The notes beneath the pieces are model-generated. The model worked only from the letters and a program-made list of their open reading frames with translations. It was not told the origin of the DNA and did not search any database. A program made the translations under genes and the position numbers. Positions 53,032 through 61,921 of a DNA stretch of 64,000 nt are shown here, piece after piece (within the stretch, counting starts at the first letter, position 1; each line of letters begins with the position of its first letter). Origin of the DNA: Flavobacterium rakeshii (GTDB taxonomy: Bacteria; Bacteroidota; Bacteroidia; Flavobacteriales; Flavobacteriaceae); assembly GCF_009741375.1 (NCBI RefSeq), contig NZ_WOWP01000001.1, positions 146,856 to 210,855 on the forward strand, in the 5' to 3' direction.

Positions 53032-56000
53032 TTATAATGTTAGAGATACTCCAAAGATGAAACTCTTAGTATTAGGATAAGCCGAAAGCTCTATACCTGT
53101 AGTTTCTGCCGGTAAACCATTACTGTTAATCTCTGGTGTAAATCCAGAATATTTAGTGATAAGGAACGGGTTTTGAGCTGTACCATAAATTCTGATAGAC
53201 TCGATACCGTTAAATACCTGGTTAAATGTATACCCTACTGTAATATTGTTGATTCTAAAGTAATCTCCGTCTTCAAGATAATAGCTTGATGCTCTTGAAT
53301 CTCTGTTAGCACCCGGCTTAGAGTTTGAAGTACCAGGACCTGTCCAACGACCGTTATACATCTCTGTAGAGAAATTCTCACCTCCGTCAATACGTGTACC
53401 ATTAAGACCATTGTAAACTTTGTTACCACCTACTCCATAACCATCAACAGAGAAATCAATATTTTTGTAGTTGAACCCTACGTTAATACCATAAGTAAAT
53501 GTAGGTATGTATGAACCGAAATTCTTTTTATCTGCATCGTCAATTTTACCATCACCATTTTGGTCAACATATTTTAACTGACCCGGCTGTGCTCCTGCAA
53601 TGTGTGGATTAGCATCAATCTCATCCTGAGTTTGCCATACACCGTTTGCCTCATACATCCACCAAGAGTAAATAGGTTGCCCTTCTGTAATCCTTTTAGT
53701 TATCTGTCCATTAGCTAAGCTACCACCTGTGTAACCATCGTAAGCAGGTTTAATATTTTGAACTGTGTTTTTGTTGTTAGCAAACGTACCTCCAATAAAG
53801 TAGCTAAAGTCATCACCAATAGTATCTCTCCAGTTAAGACCAATTTCAAAACCTTCGTTTAATATATCACATGCCTCATCATAGAAAGAACTACCATAAG
53901 GAGAGTTAAGTACAGGAGTGATTAATAAATTAGCACCATCTGTAAGCCTGTGATAATAATCAAAACTACCTGTTAACCTTCTGTCAAGCACTTCAAAATC
54001 AAGACCTGCATTCCATTCTTTTGTAGTTTCCCATGATATTGGGAAAGCAGGAGAGCTGTAATAACCACCAAAAACAAGGTCCTGATTTGGCCCGAATACA
54101 TAGTTGTATGCACCACTAGCATTTCCGGTTGTAAGGGTTTGTGTATTAAATTTAACAGCTGCATTACCAAGCTCACCGTAACCACCTCTTACTTTAAGGA
54201 AGTTAATAAAGTTAACATCGCTTAGGAAGTTTTCTTTTGAAAGCACCCATCCGGCAGAAAACGAAGGGAATGTACCCCAGTATTTCCTATTTTCTTTAAA
54301 TATACTATTACCGTCTCTTCTTATATTACCTGTAAGAAAATACTTCCCGTCATAGTTATACTCAATACGCCCAAAATAAGATAACATATGAGTTGGTGTA
54401 CTGTAGTTTTGACTAGTTTCAGCTGTATAAGCTGTAGAGCGGTCTATATTCCAAAACTGCTCTTCATAAGGAACATTCCAGTCTTTCACTCTTATAGTGT
54501 AAATGTCGCCTCTTTTATCTTTTGTAATACCCCCAATTACTGTGAAATTGTTATTTCCAAAAGACTTGTTTACTGTAAAGAAAGTATCCCAGTTGTAACG
54601 GAAACTTTCAACGTTTTCATATTGTAATGAGTTGTTAGCCCATGTTACAGATTCAGGGTTATTTTCCTGATTATCTAAAAACTGCTGTTCCGTTCTTGTA
54701 GGATCAGCGGTTAACCAACGCCCTTTAATATCGTTAAATATTCTTGTTTTAGCGAAACTCTTAGTAAGTCCCAGTCTTGAATTAACTTTTAACCAGCTAG
54801 TTATTTTAAGCTCTGCATCAAACATCCCCTGTAAATAGTCCATGTTTGTTTCCTCATTTTGATAGTAAACATTTGCTAAAGGGTTACCTATAGAGTTTAA
54901 TCTACCTATACTCTCACCATCACCTGCCTCATAACCAACAACACCTGTTGTAGTGTTATAAAACGACTGACCAAAAGCACCATTTGCATAATGAGTAGGT
55001 ACTATAGGAGCCTGTCTGTAAGCATCATTAAACGCGCTAAAAGGTTTTGGGTTTGTTTTAGTGTGCGTGTAAGTAAGATTTTGACTTAACTTAAGTTTGT
55101 TATCAAGCAGTTTAAATGAAGTATTTGAACGTAATGTGTTTCTTGCAATTTTTTGTTGGTCAAGAATACCGTCTTCAGCATAATTATTATAGCTAAAGTA
55201 ATAATCAGCATTATCACTACCTCCTGAGATAGCAATGTTGTTAATTGTAGTTTTACCCAAATCAGTCGTTTCATCTAACCAATCAGTATCATATGGTTGG
55301 TTTTCCTGTAAAAAACCTGAAGTTCTTCCCTGGAAAGTAAGGTTTTCGTTAAAGTAAGTTACATACTGGCTGGCATTAGCCATTTCTACTTTATTAAGTA
55401 ATGATTTTACTGCATATGATGAATTTGCAGTAATATTCATTTTACCTGATTTACCTTTTTTAGTAGTAATAAGGATTACACCATTTGCTGCATTAGATCC
55501 GTAGATAGCTGCAGATGAAGCATCTTTTAATATATCCATAGTAAGTATATCACCAGGATTAATATTATCTATACTACTCAAAACAATACCATCTACTACA
55601 TATAGAGGAGTACTACCACCTACAGCAGTACCTAATCCCCTTACTCTTACAGTTGGAGAAGCTCCCGGAGCATCATTATTAATAATGTTAACACCGGCAA
55701 TTTTACCCTGTATGGATCCCATAGCGTTATACTGCGGCTGTTTAGTAAACTGCTCAGCTTTAACAGTACCTACAGCACCGGTTAAGTCAGATCTTTTAGT
55801 GGTACCGTAACCTACTACCACCACCTCTTCAAGAACAGAGTCTGAACTTGGCTTCATAGCCACACTCATATTAGCAGTAGCATTTACAGTTAGGTTGTCA
55901 TAGCCTAACATTGAAAAAGTGATAGGCTCACCCTCTTTAGCCTCAATGATAAATTTACCATCTAAATCGGCTGTGGTACTTGTGTTAGATTGTGTAGCCA

Positions 56001-56118
56001 CAATATAAACATCAGGAATCGGTAGTCCGCTTTCATCGACAACCGTTCCTGTTATTTCCTGCGCGTAGGTTATGTAACCACCCAGCATAAGAAATAGCCC
56101 AAGAATAAAGTTTTTCAT
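53032..56118 (-). CDS. SusC/RagA-type TonB-dependent transporter, second PUL
   Basis: 1028 residues. Signal peptide to ITYAQ (near 20), regulatory-like domain (21-100; ITGTVVDESGLPIPDVYIVATQ, ITFSMLGYDNLTV), the SusC box LEEVVVVGYGTTKRSDLTGAVGTV (near 96-119), plug with RVRGLGTAVGGSTPLYVVDG and DASSAAIYGSNAANGVILITTKKG (to about 226), then the barrel ending PNTKSFIFGVSLTL. Only distantly similar to the first SusC outside family motifs, so a different glycan is expected. Upstream 241 bases carry repeated ATGATGTAGT-type elements. Confidence 0.97.
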   Translation of the reverse strand: MKNFILGLFLMLGGYITYAQEITGTVVDESGLPIPDVYIVATQSNTSTTADLDGKFIIEAKEGEPITFSMLGYDNLTVNATANMSVAMKPSSDSVLEEVVVVGYGTTKRSDLTGAVGTVKAEQFTKQPQYNAMGSIQGKIAGVNIINNDAPGASPTVRVRGLGTAVGGSTPLYVVDGIVLSSIDNINPGDILTMDILKDASSAAIYGSNAANGVILITTKKGKSGKMNITANSSYAVKSLLNKVEMANASQYVTYFNENLTFQGRTSGFLQENQPYDTDWLDETTDLGKTTINNIAISGGSDNADYYFSYNNYAEDGILDQQKIARNTLRSNTSFKLLDNKLKLSQNLTYTHTKTNPKPFSAFNDAYRQAPIVPTHYANGAFGQSFYNTTTGVVGYEAGDGESIGRLNSIGNPLANVYYQNEETNMDYLQGMFDAELKITSWLKVNSRLGLTKSFAKTRIFNDIKGRWLTADPTRTEQQFLDNQENNPESVTWANNSLQYENVESFRYNWDTFFTVNKSFGNNNFTVIGGITKDKRGDIYTIRVKDWNVPYEEQFWNIDRSTAYTAETSQNYSTPTHMLSYFGRIEYNYDGKYFLTGNIRRDGNSIFKENRKYWGTFPSFSAGWVLSKENFLSDVNFINFLKVRGGYGELGNAAVKFNTQTLTTGNASGAYNYVFGPNQDLVFGGYYSSPAFPISWETTKEWNAGLDFEVLDRRLTGSFDYYHRLTDGANLLITPVLNSPYGSSFYDEACDILNEGFEIGLNWRDTIGDDFSYFIGGTFANNKNTVQNIKPAYDGYTGGSLANGQITKRITEGQPIYSWWMYEANGVWQTQDEIDANPHIAGAQPGQLKYVDQNGDGKIDDADKKNFGSYIPTFTYGINVGFNYKNIDFSVDGYGVGGNKVYNGLNGTRIDGGENFSTEMYNGRWTGPGTSNSKPGANRDSRASSYYLEDGDYFRINNITVGYTFNQVFNGIESIRIYGTAQNPFLITKYSGFTPEINSNGLPAETTGIELSAYPNTKSFIFGVSLTL

Positions 56119-56163
56119 AAATCGATTATGTTAAAGTTAGTTGAGACTAAATTACCAACTATA

Positions 56164-56291
56164 ACGATGTAGTGTTAGCTTTTTAAGTATATCTTAACTA
56201 CATCATACTACAAAAAAATCAATTTAAAACACTTAATAACAACAAGTTAACATTAAACAAAGTACATCACTAAAACTGTTAATGATGTAGT
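56164..56291. promoter_or_regulatory. Four ATGATGTAGT-type elements before the second susC
   Basis: ACGATGTAGT (56164-56173), ACTACATCAT (56197-56206), GTACATCACT (56262-56271) and ATGATGTAGT (56282-56291). The second and fourth are exact reverse complements, and the other two differ from the consensus at one or two bases. All lie in the 241-base space between susC and its regulator, 45-175 bases upstream of the susC start. They are good candidates for the regulator's binding sites. Confidence 0.5.
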
Positions 56292-56359
56292 ATTGATGAG
56301 TTATAATATGATAAAATAGACCCTTTAAAATTAGATTTTAGATAAAAAAACATCCTCAA

Positions 56360-59110
56360 TTATAGATTAATCATAAACCTATAGAGACTTTCCTCCTTAT
56401 CTATGTCAAGTTTTTTTCTCAAACGGTAACGATGTAGTTCTACCCCGCGGTAGGAAATATTCATTAACGGAGCAATTTCTTTTGACGATAAATTCATCTT
56501 TAAGTAGATGGAAAGCTTAATATCTTTTGGGGTAAGTGAAGGATATAACTTAGACAATTTATCTACAAATTCTTCATGACTTTTAAATAGGTTTTTCTCA
56601 AAACTTTGCCACTCATTTTTACTAAGCGAACTCGTTTTTATAATTTTCCTGATTTTAGATTTAAGGTCATCCCCCTCTGCTTTGCTTTCCAACACCTCCT
56701 GTATGCTTTCAATCATTTCACTATGCTTGGCTATAGATAATGATTTACCTGCAACTTCAGATGCTTTATTTTGCACCTCCATTTCAAGCATATGTTTTTC
56801 ATGTTGCTGCTGCCTAAGTTTGTTTTCGGCATCCATCTCTACCTCCAGTATTTCCTTTTGGTGTTTTAGTTCTTCCTCGTGTAACCTGATTTTTTGCAGG
56901 TAGCGCACTTTATTCCATCTGTAGTATAAAAAGAATACGGTAGACACTACAATAATATATACCAAAATCATCCAGCCTGAAAAATACCACGGACGGGCAA
57001 CTATAAAATCAAAAGAAGCTGTTTCAACATATTCCTTACCATTATTATAGTATACCTTGAAATCCTGACTTCCGCTACTAAGGTTGTTAAGAATTACACT
57101 TCCGTTTTTAATTGGTATATAATCACCCGAATCATTAAGTCTGTAAAATAAGTCGGGTTTACTGTAACCATAATAATCGGCCACCACATTTATTTCTACC
57201 GGTAAATTGTATTTTACTTTAGCTCCTGAAGTAAGAAGTTTTCCGTCATAAAAGCCTTCCAATAATACTACAGCCGTTTTTTTAATGGTTTTTGCATCAT
57301 TAAAGGTTAGGAATCCGTCATCAAGATTAATAACTAATCTTCCTGTATCTTTAAATACACGGGTATCTTCCATTATCAGTTTACCCTGATAGTACTTTTC
57401 AGGCAACAGATGCCATACAAACCTTTCGGCTTCACGTGTTATCAGGTATAAAAGTCCATCCTTAATAACTAAAAACCTGTTATCATCAATAGCCGAAACA
57501 TCTGAAATATCTTTAAAAGATGCGTTAAACACCGGATTTTGTTCCAGTTTTGCGGTTATACTATTATAGGTATACCAGGTATTATCTATATAAAAGAGTA
57601 TTTCGTCCCTAAACCTGAATATTTTAACCGCATAGTCATTGTTGATGTTGTTCTTTTTAGAAATATCAGTAAATCGTATTGTATTAAAACCCGAATCGTA
57701 AGTTATACGATATAAGCCCCTGTAATTATCGGCTGCCCAAATTTCACCGGGTTTGTTTTGGGCCATATTTTTAAGTGGCTTGCTAAGGCTGTCTATACGT
57801 TTATAATCTGATAGATTATTAATATCCCTGTAAACGGCTACCCCTGCATAATTAGCCTGAAAATAAGCATTATCATAATCACTTTTTATAAAACGCCAAC
57901 CACCGTTTATTGGGCTTTTTTTAATGAAAGAAGTTCCGTTATACACAAACGTACCTCCGTTATGACCTATAATATACTCATCTTTGTGCTTATAAATATC
58001 CCAAACCTGATCCTGAGAACCCGGTATAGCTTTTAAACTATTATTCTTATACTCAAACAGTCCGTGATTTGTAGCAAAAAGGTAGTAATCTCCGGTAGCC
58101 GATAGTGAATATACCGATCCTAGTACTCCCGAATTGTCCTGAAAAACCGATATGGGTGAGTTTACCTCAATATGGGCAATACCATTATCCAGTCCAAGCC
58201 ATAAATCGTTTTCCCTGTCAAGTGTTATACTAAGTACAGCATTATTTTTTAAGGTATTTTGCCTGTTAATATTATAATACTCTCCTGTATTTACATTTAC
58301 TACATAAATCCCTTTAAGTGCAGTACCTATAGCCAGCCTGTTATCATCAATAAACTTTGCACATAGAATTACATTTTGTTTTAAAAGATTGTTTAACGGA
58401 GAGTTCCATGCTGTAATACCATTTTCATTCCCTGTAAACACTCCTTTATTTTTGGTAAATACATATATTTTACCTGAAGCCTGATTAAGCCCCATACCAT
58501 GAATAACATTTAAATTAAGCTCATGCCAGTTTTCAATATGTATAAACTGCTCCCCTTCCATTCTATACACTCCGTTTTGAACAGAGGCTGCATAAACTGT
58601 ATTACCAAGTAAGTAGCAATAAGAAACTAACGACGGAAATTTTATTCGCTCAATAGTTTTCCCGTTGCTTACATACAAAGCATTAAATGACTGAAAGTAT
58701 AGCTTATCATTGTGTTTAAATATTTTCCAAATTTCCTCATTATCCCAGCCTCCGGCAAAAACATCTTTCCCTTTAGAGAGAGATACATACTCCATTTTCC
58801 CTTCTACCCTATGCCAATAACCAAATTCACGGTATGAACCACTATATATCCTGTCGCCATCAGGATAAATAGACCGTATAATAGTTTTATTAGGAAGTGA
58901 ATATTTTTCCCATTTTACACCATTATATCGTAAAAAGTAATGATTATTTGCAAAATACAGGGCATTATCATCTCCCTGACAACTGCTCCACACCTGATTA
59001 TCTCCGTTATAGTCTGACTTTGTAAAGTTCTCTACAAAAGGAAGTAAGTCCTGGGCGGCAAGTTTAATTGTAGTAAATAATAATAGGGTAAGCAGTACTC
59101 TTACTTTCAT
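56360..59110 (-). CDS. Membrane-spanning propeller/helix-turn-helix regulator, second PUL
   Basis: 916 residues, signal peptide (to KLAAQ near 19). Built like the regulator of the first PUL: propeller repeats (LKNNAVLSITLDRENDLWLGLDNGI near 282-306), Y_Y_Y-like domain (about 620-700), one membrane helix (about 709-730), a long coiled coil (735-800; HQKEILEVEMDAENKLRQQQHEK) and a LuxR-like helix-turn-helix (about 850-916; DIKLSIYLKMNLSSKEIAPLM, then RGVELHRYRLRKKLDI). No kinase or receiver. It presumably senses glucan fragments in the periplasm and activates the susC operon; same strand, 241 bases upstream. Confidence 0.9.
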   Translation of the reverse strand: MKVRVLLTLLLFTTIKLAAQDLLPFVENFTKSDYNGDNQVWSSCQGDDNALYFANNHYFLRYNGVKWEKYSLPNKTIIRSIYPDGDRIYSGSYREFGYWHRVEGKMEYVSLSKGKDVFAGGWDNEEIWKIFKHNDKLYFQSFNALYVSNGKTIERIKFPSLVSYCYLLGNTVYAASVQNGVYRMEGEQFIHIENWHELNLNVIHGMGLNQASGKIYVFTKNKGVFTGNENGITAWNSPLNNLLKQNVILCAKFIDDNRLAIGTALKGIYVVNVNTGEYYNINRQNTLKNNAVLSITLDRENDLWLGLDNGIAHIEVNSPISVFQDNSGVLGSVYSLSATGDYYLFATNHGLFEYKNNSLKAIPGSQDQVWDIYKHKDEYIIGHNGGTFVYNGTSFIKKSPINGGWRFIKSDYDNAYFQANYAGVAVYRDINNLSDYKRIDSLSKPLKNMAQNKPGEIWAADNYRGLYRITYDSGFNTIRFTDISKKNNINNDYAVKIFRFRDEILFYIDNTWYTYNSITAKLEQNPVFNASFKDISDVSAIDDNRFLVIKDGLLYLITREAERFVWHLLPEKYYQGKLIMEDTRVFKDTGRLVINLDDGFLTFNDAKTIKKTAVVLLEGFYDGKLLTSGAKVKYNLPVEINVVADYYGYSKPDLFYRLNDSGDYIPIKNGSVILNNLSSGSQDFKVYYNNGKEYVETASFDFIVARPWYFSGWMILVYIIVVSTVFFLYYRWNKVRYLQKIRLHEEELKHQKEILEVEMDAENKLRQQQHEKHMLEMEVQNKASEVAGKSLSIAKHSEMIESIQEVLESKAEGDDLKSKIRKIIKTSSLSKNEWQSFEKNLFKSHEEFVDKLSKLYPSLTPKDIKLSIYLKMNLSSKEIAPLMNISYRGVELHRYRLRKKLDIDKEESLYRFMINL

Positions 59111-59131
59111 TATGAGGATTGTTTAGCTTAC

Positions 59132-59139
59132 CAAATTTA
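59132..59139 (-). promoter_or_regulatory. Candidate -7 box for the second PUL regulator
   Basis: The minus strand reads TAAATTTG, matching TAnnTTTG, 21 bases before the ATG at 59110. No clear -33. Confidence 0.45.
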
Positions 59140-59155
59140 GCAAACAAATATGTTA

Positions 59156-59184
59156 TAAAAAAAATGCCCCTTAATTATGGGGCA
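59156..59184 (-). terminator. Terminator overlapping the end of the dehydrogenase gene
   Basis: On the minus strand TGCCCC (59184-59179 complement) and GGGGCA (59170-59165 complement) flank an 8-base loop, followed by a long T-run. The 5' arm is inside the last codons, and the TAA stop (59173-59171) lies in the loop. Confidence 0.85.
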
Positions 59185-60391
59185 CTTCGTTATTCTCATT
59201 TATAAAGTCTTCAAGATATTTAAACCTTTCTGTCAGGCTTCCGTTATGTGTTATAAGTGCCCTTTGCAACACCCCGTTAGCATCACCATTAAAGAAAGAT
59301 GGTATTACATACTCAAGGAACATATGCCCAAAACCTTCGCTTGCGTCTTTTGGTAATTCGCATGGCAAATTATCTACCGCCATAACCGCTATAGCACTTG
59401 GATGGAACAAATCGACCTCTTTTTTTTCAGACGGTAAGTAACCGTAAAACGGATTTGCAATAGTAGATGAGCGTATGGTACAGGCTACAGGACCATCTAT
59501 ATCACAGGAAATATCGGCAACTACTTTTATTTTGTTGTCCTTATCTGTAAGCATAGTATTGGTTAATATCGCCGGAGCTCCATTACCATAAAAATGACCT
59601 GCTATAAAAATATCGGCCGCTTTAGCATATTTCCCAAAGTCAGACTCATACTTATCGGGGTTTACATAGAAATCCTCCTTAGTAATCTCTTTACCGTCTT
59701 TCCTTTTATTATAATCGGTCACATCAAGCTGTGTATACACTGGCTCTGTATAGGTTTTTGTAAGGAAATTTTCAGGCGACACCTCTTTTATCCTAACAGC
59801 ATCAAGTATAGCCTTAGCCCCTTTACCCACTTTACCTTTACCGGTAAGAACTATTTTTACAGGAGGTAATGTAAGCCTTTTAAGCTTTGTTATCAGCGCC
59901 TGTTTATCTGTTAATGTTTCGGCTTTTGGCAAATCAAAAAGTTCATACTTTACCCCAAAAGCTCTAAAACAATTGTAAGCTCCTACTATACCTGCATATT
60001 CACCAAAACCTATAAGCCTTTTGTTATTAGCATCAACAATAGTTTCATGATCATATAAATCAATATGCTTATTAATAATAGCCTGTAGTAGCTTTTTATT
60101 ATACTGTTGTTTTTTGATTGTATGCGAAAAGAAAAAATATTTTTTACCCGGTATAAGTGCATCAACCGGAACTTCTTTAACACCTAATAATATATCACAG
60201 TCGGTCAAATCGTCACTTAACTCAAACCCAAGGGCTTTGTATTCCTCATCTTTAAACACCCTTATATCAGATGGTTCCACCTTAATTTCTGCATGCGGAA
60301 ACCGATCTTGCAGCTCTGCCAGCTCCTGAGGTGAAAAAACTACTCTTCTGTCTGGTGGAGACTTCCTTTCTCTTATTATCCCGATTTTCAT
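59171..60391 (-). CDS. NAD(P)-dependent oxidoreductase, saccharopine dehydrogenase/AlaDH-PNT like
   Basis: 406 residues. N-terminal AlaDH/PNT-type catalytic domain (KIGIIRERKSPPDRRVVFSPQELAEL near 2-27; GVKEVPVDALIPGKKYFFFSHTIKKQQYN near 70-98) and a nucleotide-binding half with VKIVLTGKGKVGKGAKAILDAV (near 178-199), a GxGxxGxG-like loop. ADIFIAGHFYGNGAPAILTN and KVVADISCDIDGPVACTIRSST (near 290-311) resemble fungal-type lysine-forming saccharopine dehydrogenase. The substrate is not certain; alanine dehydrogenase is a less likely reading. Stands alone between the PUL and tmRNA. Confidence 0.8.
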   Translation of the reverse strand: MKIGIIRERKSPPDRRVVFSPQELAELQDRFPHAEIKVEPSDIRVFKDEEYKALGFELSDDLTDCDILLGVKEVPVDALIPGKKYFFFSHTIKKQQYNKKLLQAIINKHIDLYDHETIVDANNKRLIGFGEYAGIVGAYNCFRAFGVKYELFDLPKAETLTDKQALITKLKRLTLPPVKIVLTGKGKVGKGAKAILDAVRIKEVSPENFLTKTYTEPVYTQLDVTDYNKRKDGKEITKEDFYVNPDKYESDFGKYAKAADIFIAGHFYGNGAPAILTNTMLTDKDNKIKVVADISCDIDGPVACTIRSSTIANPFYGYLPSEKKEVDLFHPSAIAVMAVDNLPCELPKDASEGFGHMFLEYVIPSFFNGDANGVLQRALITHNGSLTERFKYLEDFINENNEVPHN

Positions 60392-60536
60392 GATGGCTCT
60401 TTTAACAATGAATTATGTTACTATACTACCCACGAAAACGTTTTTCATGAAATAATATAACTTTATATCCTAAACAGTGTTCAAATATAACAAAAATAGA
60501 ATGTATGGACAATGGGCAGATTAAAATAAAATTCGT

Positions 60537-60544
60537 TAAATTTG
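60537..60544 (+). promoter_or_regulatory. Candidate -7 box for tmRNA
   Basis: TAAATTTG matches TAnnTTTG, 48 bases before the mature 5' end, leaving a leader that would be trimmed. The -33 position has no TTG. The remaining sequence of 60392-60592 shows no gene. Confidence 0.4.
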
Positions 60545-60592
60545 CAGTCTGTTTGGTATTGTTTTTGACAGTATTTATACAGAAAACTTACT

Positions 60593-60990
60593 GGGGTCGA
60601 CTGGTTTTGACAGCAGGTCGAATTGAACAGTAAGCACGCCGAGAAGGAGACGATTCTCGTTAATCCCAAGTCTCAACTTTTTATAAACGGCGAAGAAAAC
60701 TACGCTCTTGCTGCTTAATCTGAATTATAGTAAGATTTTAAGCCTCGTTCCTACTAGGTAGGAAGGCGGGATTCTCCTGAAAAGCCCTGGTTTATGGCGT
60801 TTCGTATAGGAGAACCGTAAAAATAGACCTGGAGACCTTTTTGCTTCGCGGAGGTTTCGAGATTTAAGAAGCTAAGTGGTTTGTGGCAGTTTCCGGCCTT
60901 GCAAACTGTCGAAAATCCAAGCGGAAACTAAGCGTGTAGAAAGCTCTTTAATTGCTTGTTTGGACCCGGGTTCGATTCCCGGCGATTCCA
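60593..60990 (+). ncRNA. ssrA: Transfer-messenger RNA (ssrA)
   Basis: One-piece tmRNA of about 398 bases. The 5' end GGGGTCGACTGGTTTTGACA is the universal start. The 3' end contains the T arm GGTTCGATTCC and an acceptor CGATTCC (60983-60989) that pairs with GGGGTCG by seven pairs, including two G-U. Position 60990 is the discriminator A; CCA is not encoded. The tag frame runs 60689-60718 and reads GEENYALAA followed by TAA. It rescues stalled ribosomes with SmpB by adding this degradation tag. Mature ends are set by acceptor-stem pairing. Confidence 0.97.
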
Positions 60991-60996
60991 CAAACA

Positions 60997-61027
60997 AAAA
61001 AAGCCTGCAAATTTTGCAGGCTTTTTT
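60997..61027. terminator. Terminator between tmRNA and the outer-membrane protein gene
   Basis: Arms of 14 bases (60997-61010 and 61014-61027; core GCCTGCAA / TTGCAGGC), loop ATT, T-run both ways. It starts 6 bases after the tmRNA end. Confidence 0.92.
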
Positions 61028-61044
61028 ATGATTTAGGTTTTTAT

Positions 61045-61917
61045 TTAAAACTTAAAAACACTGTATCTAAGTTTTACACCAAAAGCCATGGTTTTAATCT
61101 TGTCTACGTATTCTGTATTCAGTACACTGTTGTATTTAAAACCTGCTCCACTGTCGTTAACGGTATAGTCTGCCAGCCTGTTCTTTTTATCAGCTATATC
61201 GTTTAATCCATAATCTAAATAAAATCCTATATATAGATTACTTTTTCCTACAGACTGTTTTATACCAAGCTCAACCGAGGCAATATAAGTAGGCTTTATG
61301 TTTAAATCTCCATTAGCCTGCACATTATTAAACTCCCCAAACCCCATAAAAGCAGGGTCAAAAAGTTCAGCATTATACTGCGGGTAATAACCGCTTGTAT
61401 AAAGGTTATAGCCAGATTTAAATTTACCCGATAACGGCAGTCCAATCTTGGCTCCAGCTCTTACATAAAAATCATATTCCTGATTTTGATAAACAAACAT
61501 AATAGGAATATTTATAAAACCTACTGTTTGCTCTTCCTTAAAGCTTCTCATTGAATAACGAAACTCAAAACTCTCCATCTCAAAGTCAGTAGTCTGATAA
61601 TTTCCCGAAATAACAAAGGCTTTAACTTCAGATTTAAAATGCTGGAATTCGGTACCTAATGATATTCCAAGATTATTATTGAAATTATAGGTATACTCTA
61701 TTCCAAAGTTAAAACCTGGGGATTGGCTAACATCAGCTCCTTCAACTCCATAATTTAATGATGATCCCGGTCCTCCGGCTATGATTGCTATTTCAGAAAA
61801 AGACTTAACCTGAGCTTTCATCTCTCCTGAAAACACTAACCATAACCCTGTAAAGAATATGGCCAATATTTTACAAGATGTTATTCTATGTTTTTTGATA
61901 TTAAATAATAAACTCAT
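61045..61917 (-). CDS. Outer-membrane beta-barrel protein (PorT-like)
   Basis: 290 residues with an N-terminal export signal (hydrophobic 15-32, ending MKAQ near 36). The rest alternates as a small barrel: GFNFGIEYTYNFNNNLGISLGTEFQHF (near 68-94), VGFINIPIMFVYQNQEYDFYVRAGAKIGLPLSGKFKSGY (near 131-170), TYIASVELGIKQSVGKSNLYIGFYLDYGLNDI and the closing FGVKLRYSVFKF. This is the PF13568-like outer-membrane barrel class. It starts 4 bases after the secreted repeat protein, so the two are co-transcribed and may work together at the outer membrane. It is not a PorP/SprF protein by sequence. Confidence 0.75.
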   Translation of the reverse strand: MSLLFNIKKHRITSCKILAIFFTGLWLVFSGEMKAQVKSFSEIAIIAGGPGSSLNYGVEGADVSQSPGFNFGIEYTYNFNNNLGISLGTEFQHFKSEVKAFVISGNYQTTDFEMESFEFRYSMRSFKEEQTVGFINIPIMFVYQNQEYDFYVRAGAKIGLPLSGKFKSGYNLYTSGYYPQYNAELFDPAFMGFGEFNNVQANGDLNIKPTYIASVELGIKQSVGKSNLYIGFYLDYGLNDIADKKNRLADYTVNDSGAGFKYNSVLNTEYVDKIKTMAFGVKLRYSVFKF

Positions 61918-61921
61918 ATGA

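Noticed and set aside
60565..60582. TTGACA followed by TATACA near the tmRNA start as a sigma-70 promoter
   Set aside because: The spacing is far too short, and Bacteroidota do not use the enterobacterial consensus; TAAATTTG upstream is preferred.
61045..61917. PorP/SprF partner of a gliding adhesin
   Set aside because: The protein lacks the PorP/SprF N-terminal pattern, and its upstream partner carries a type A, not type B, sorting domain.
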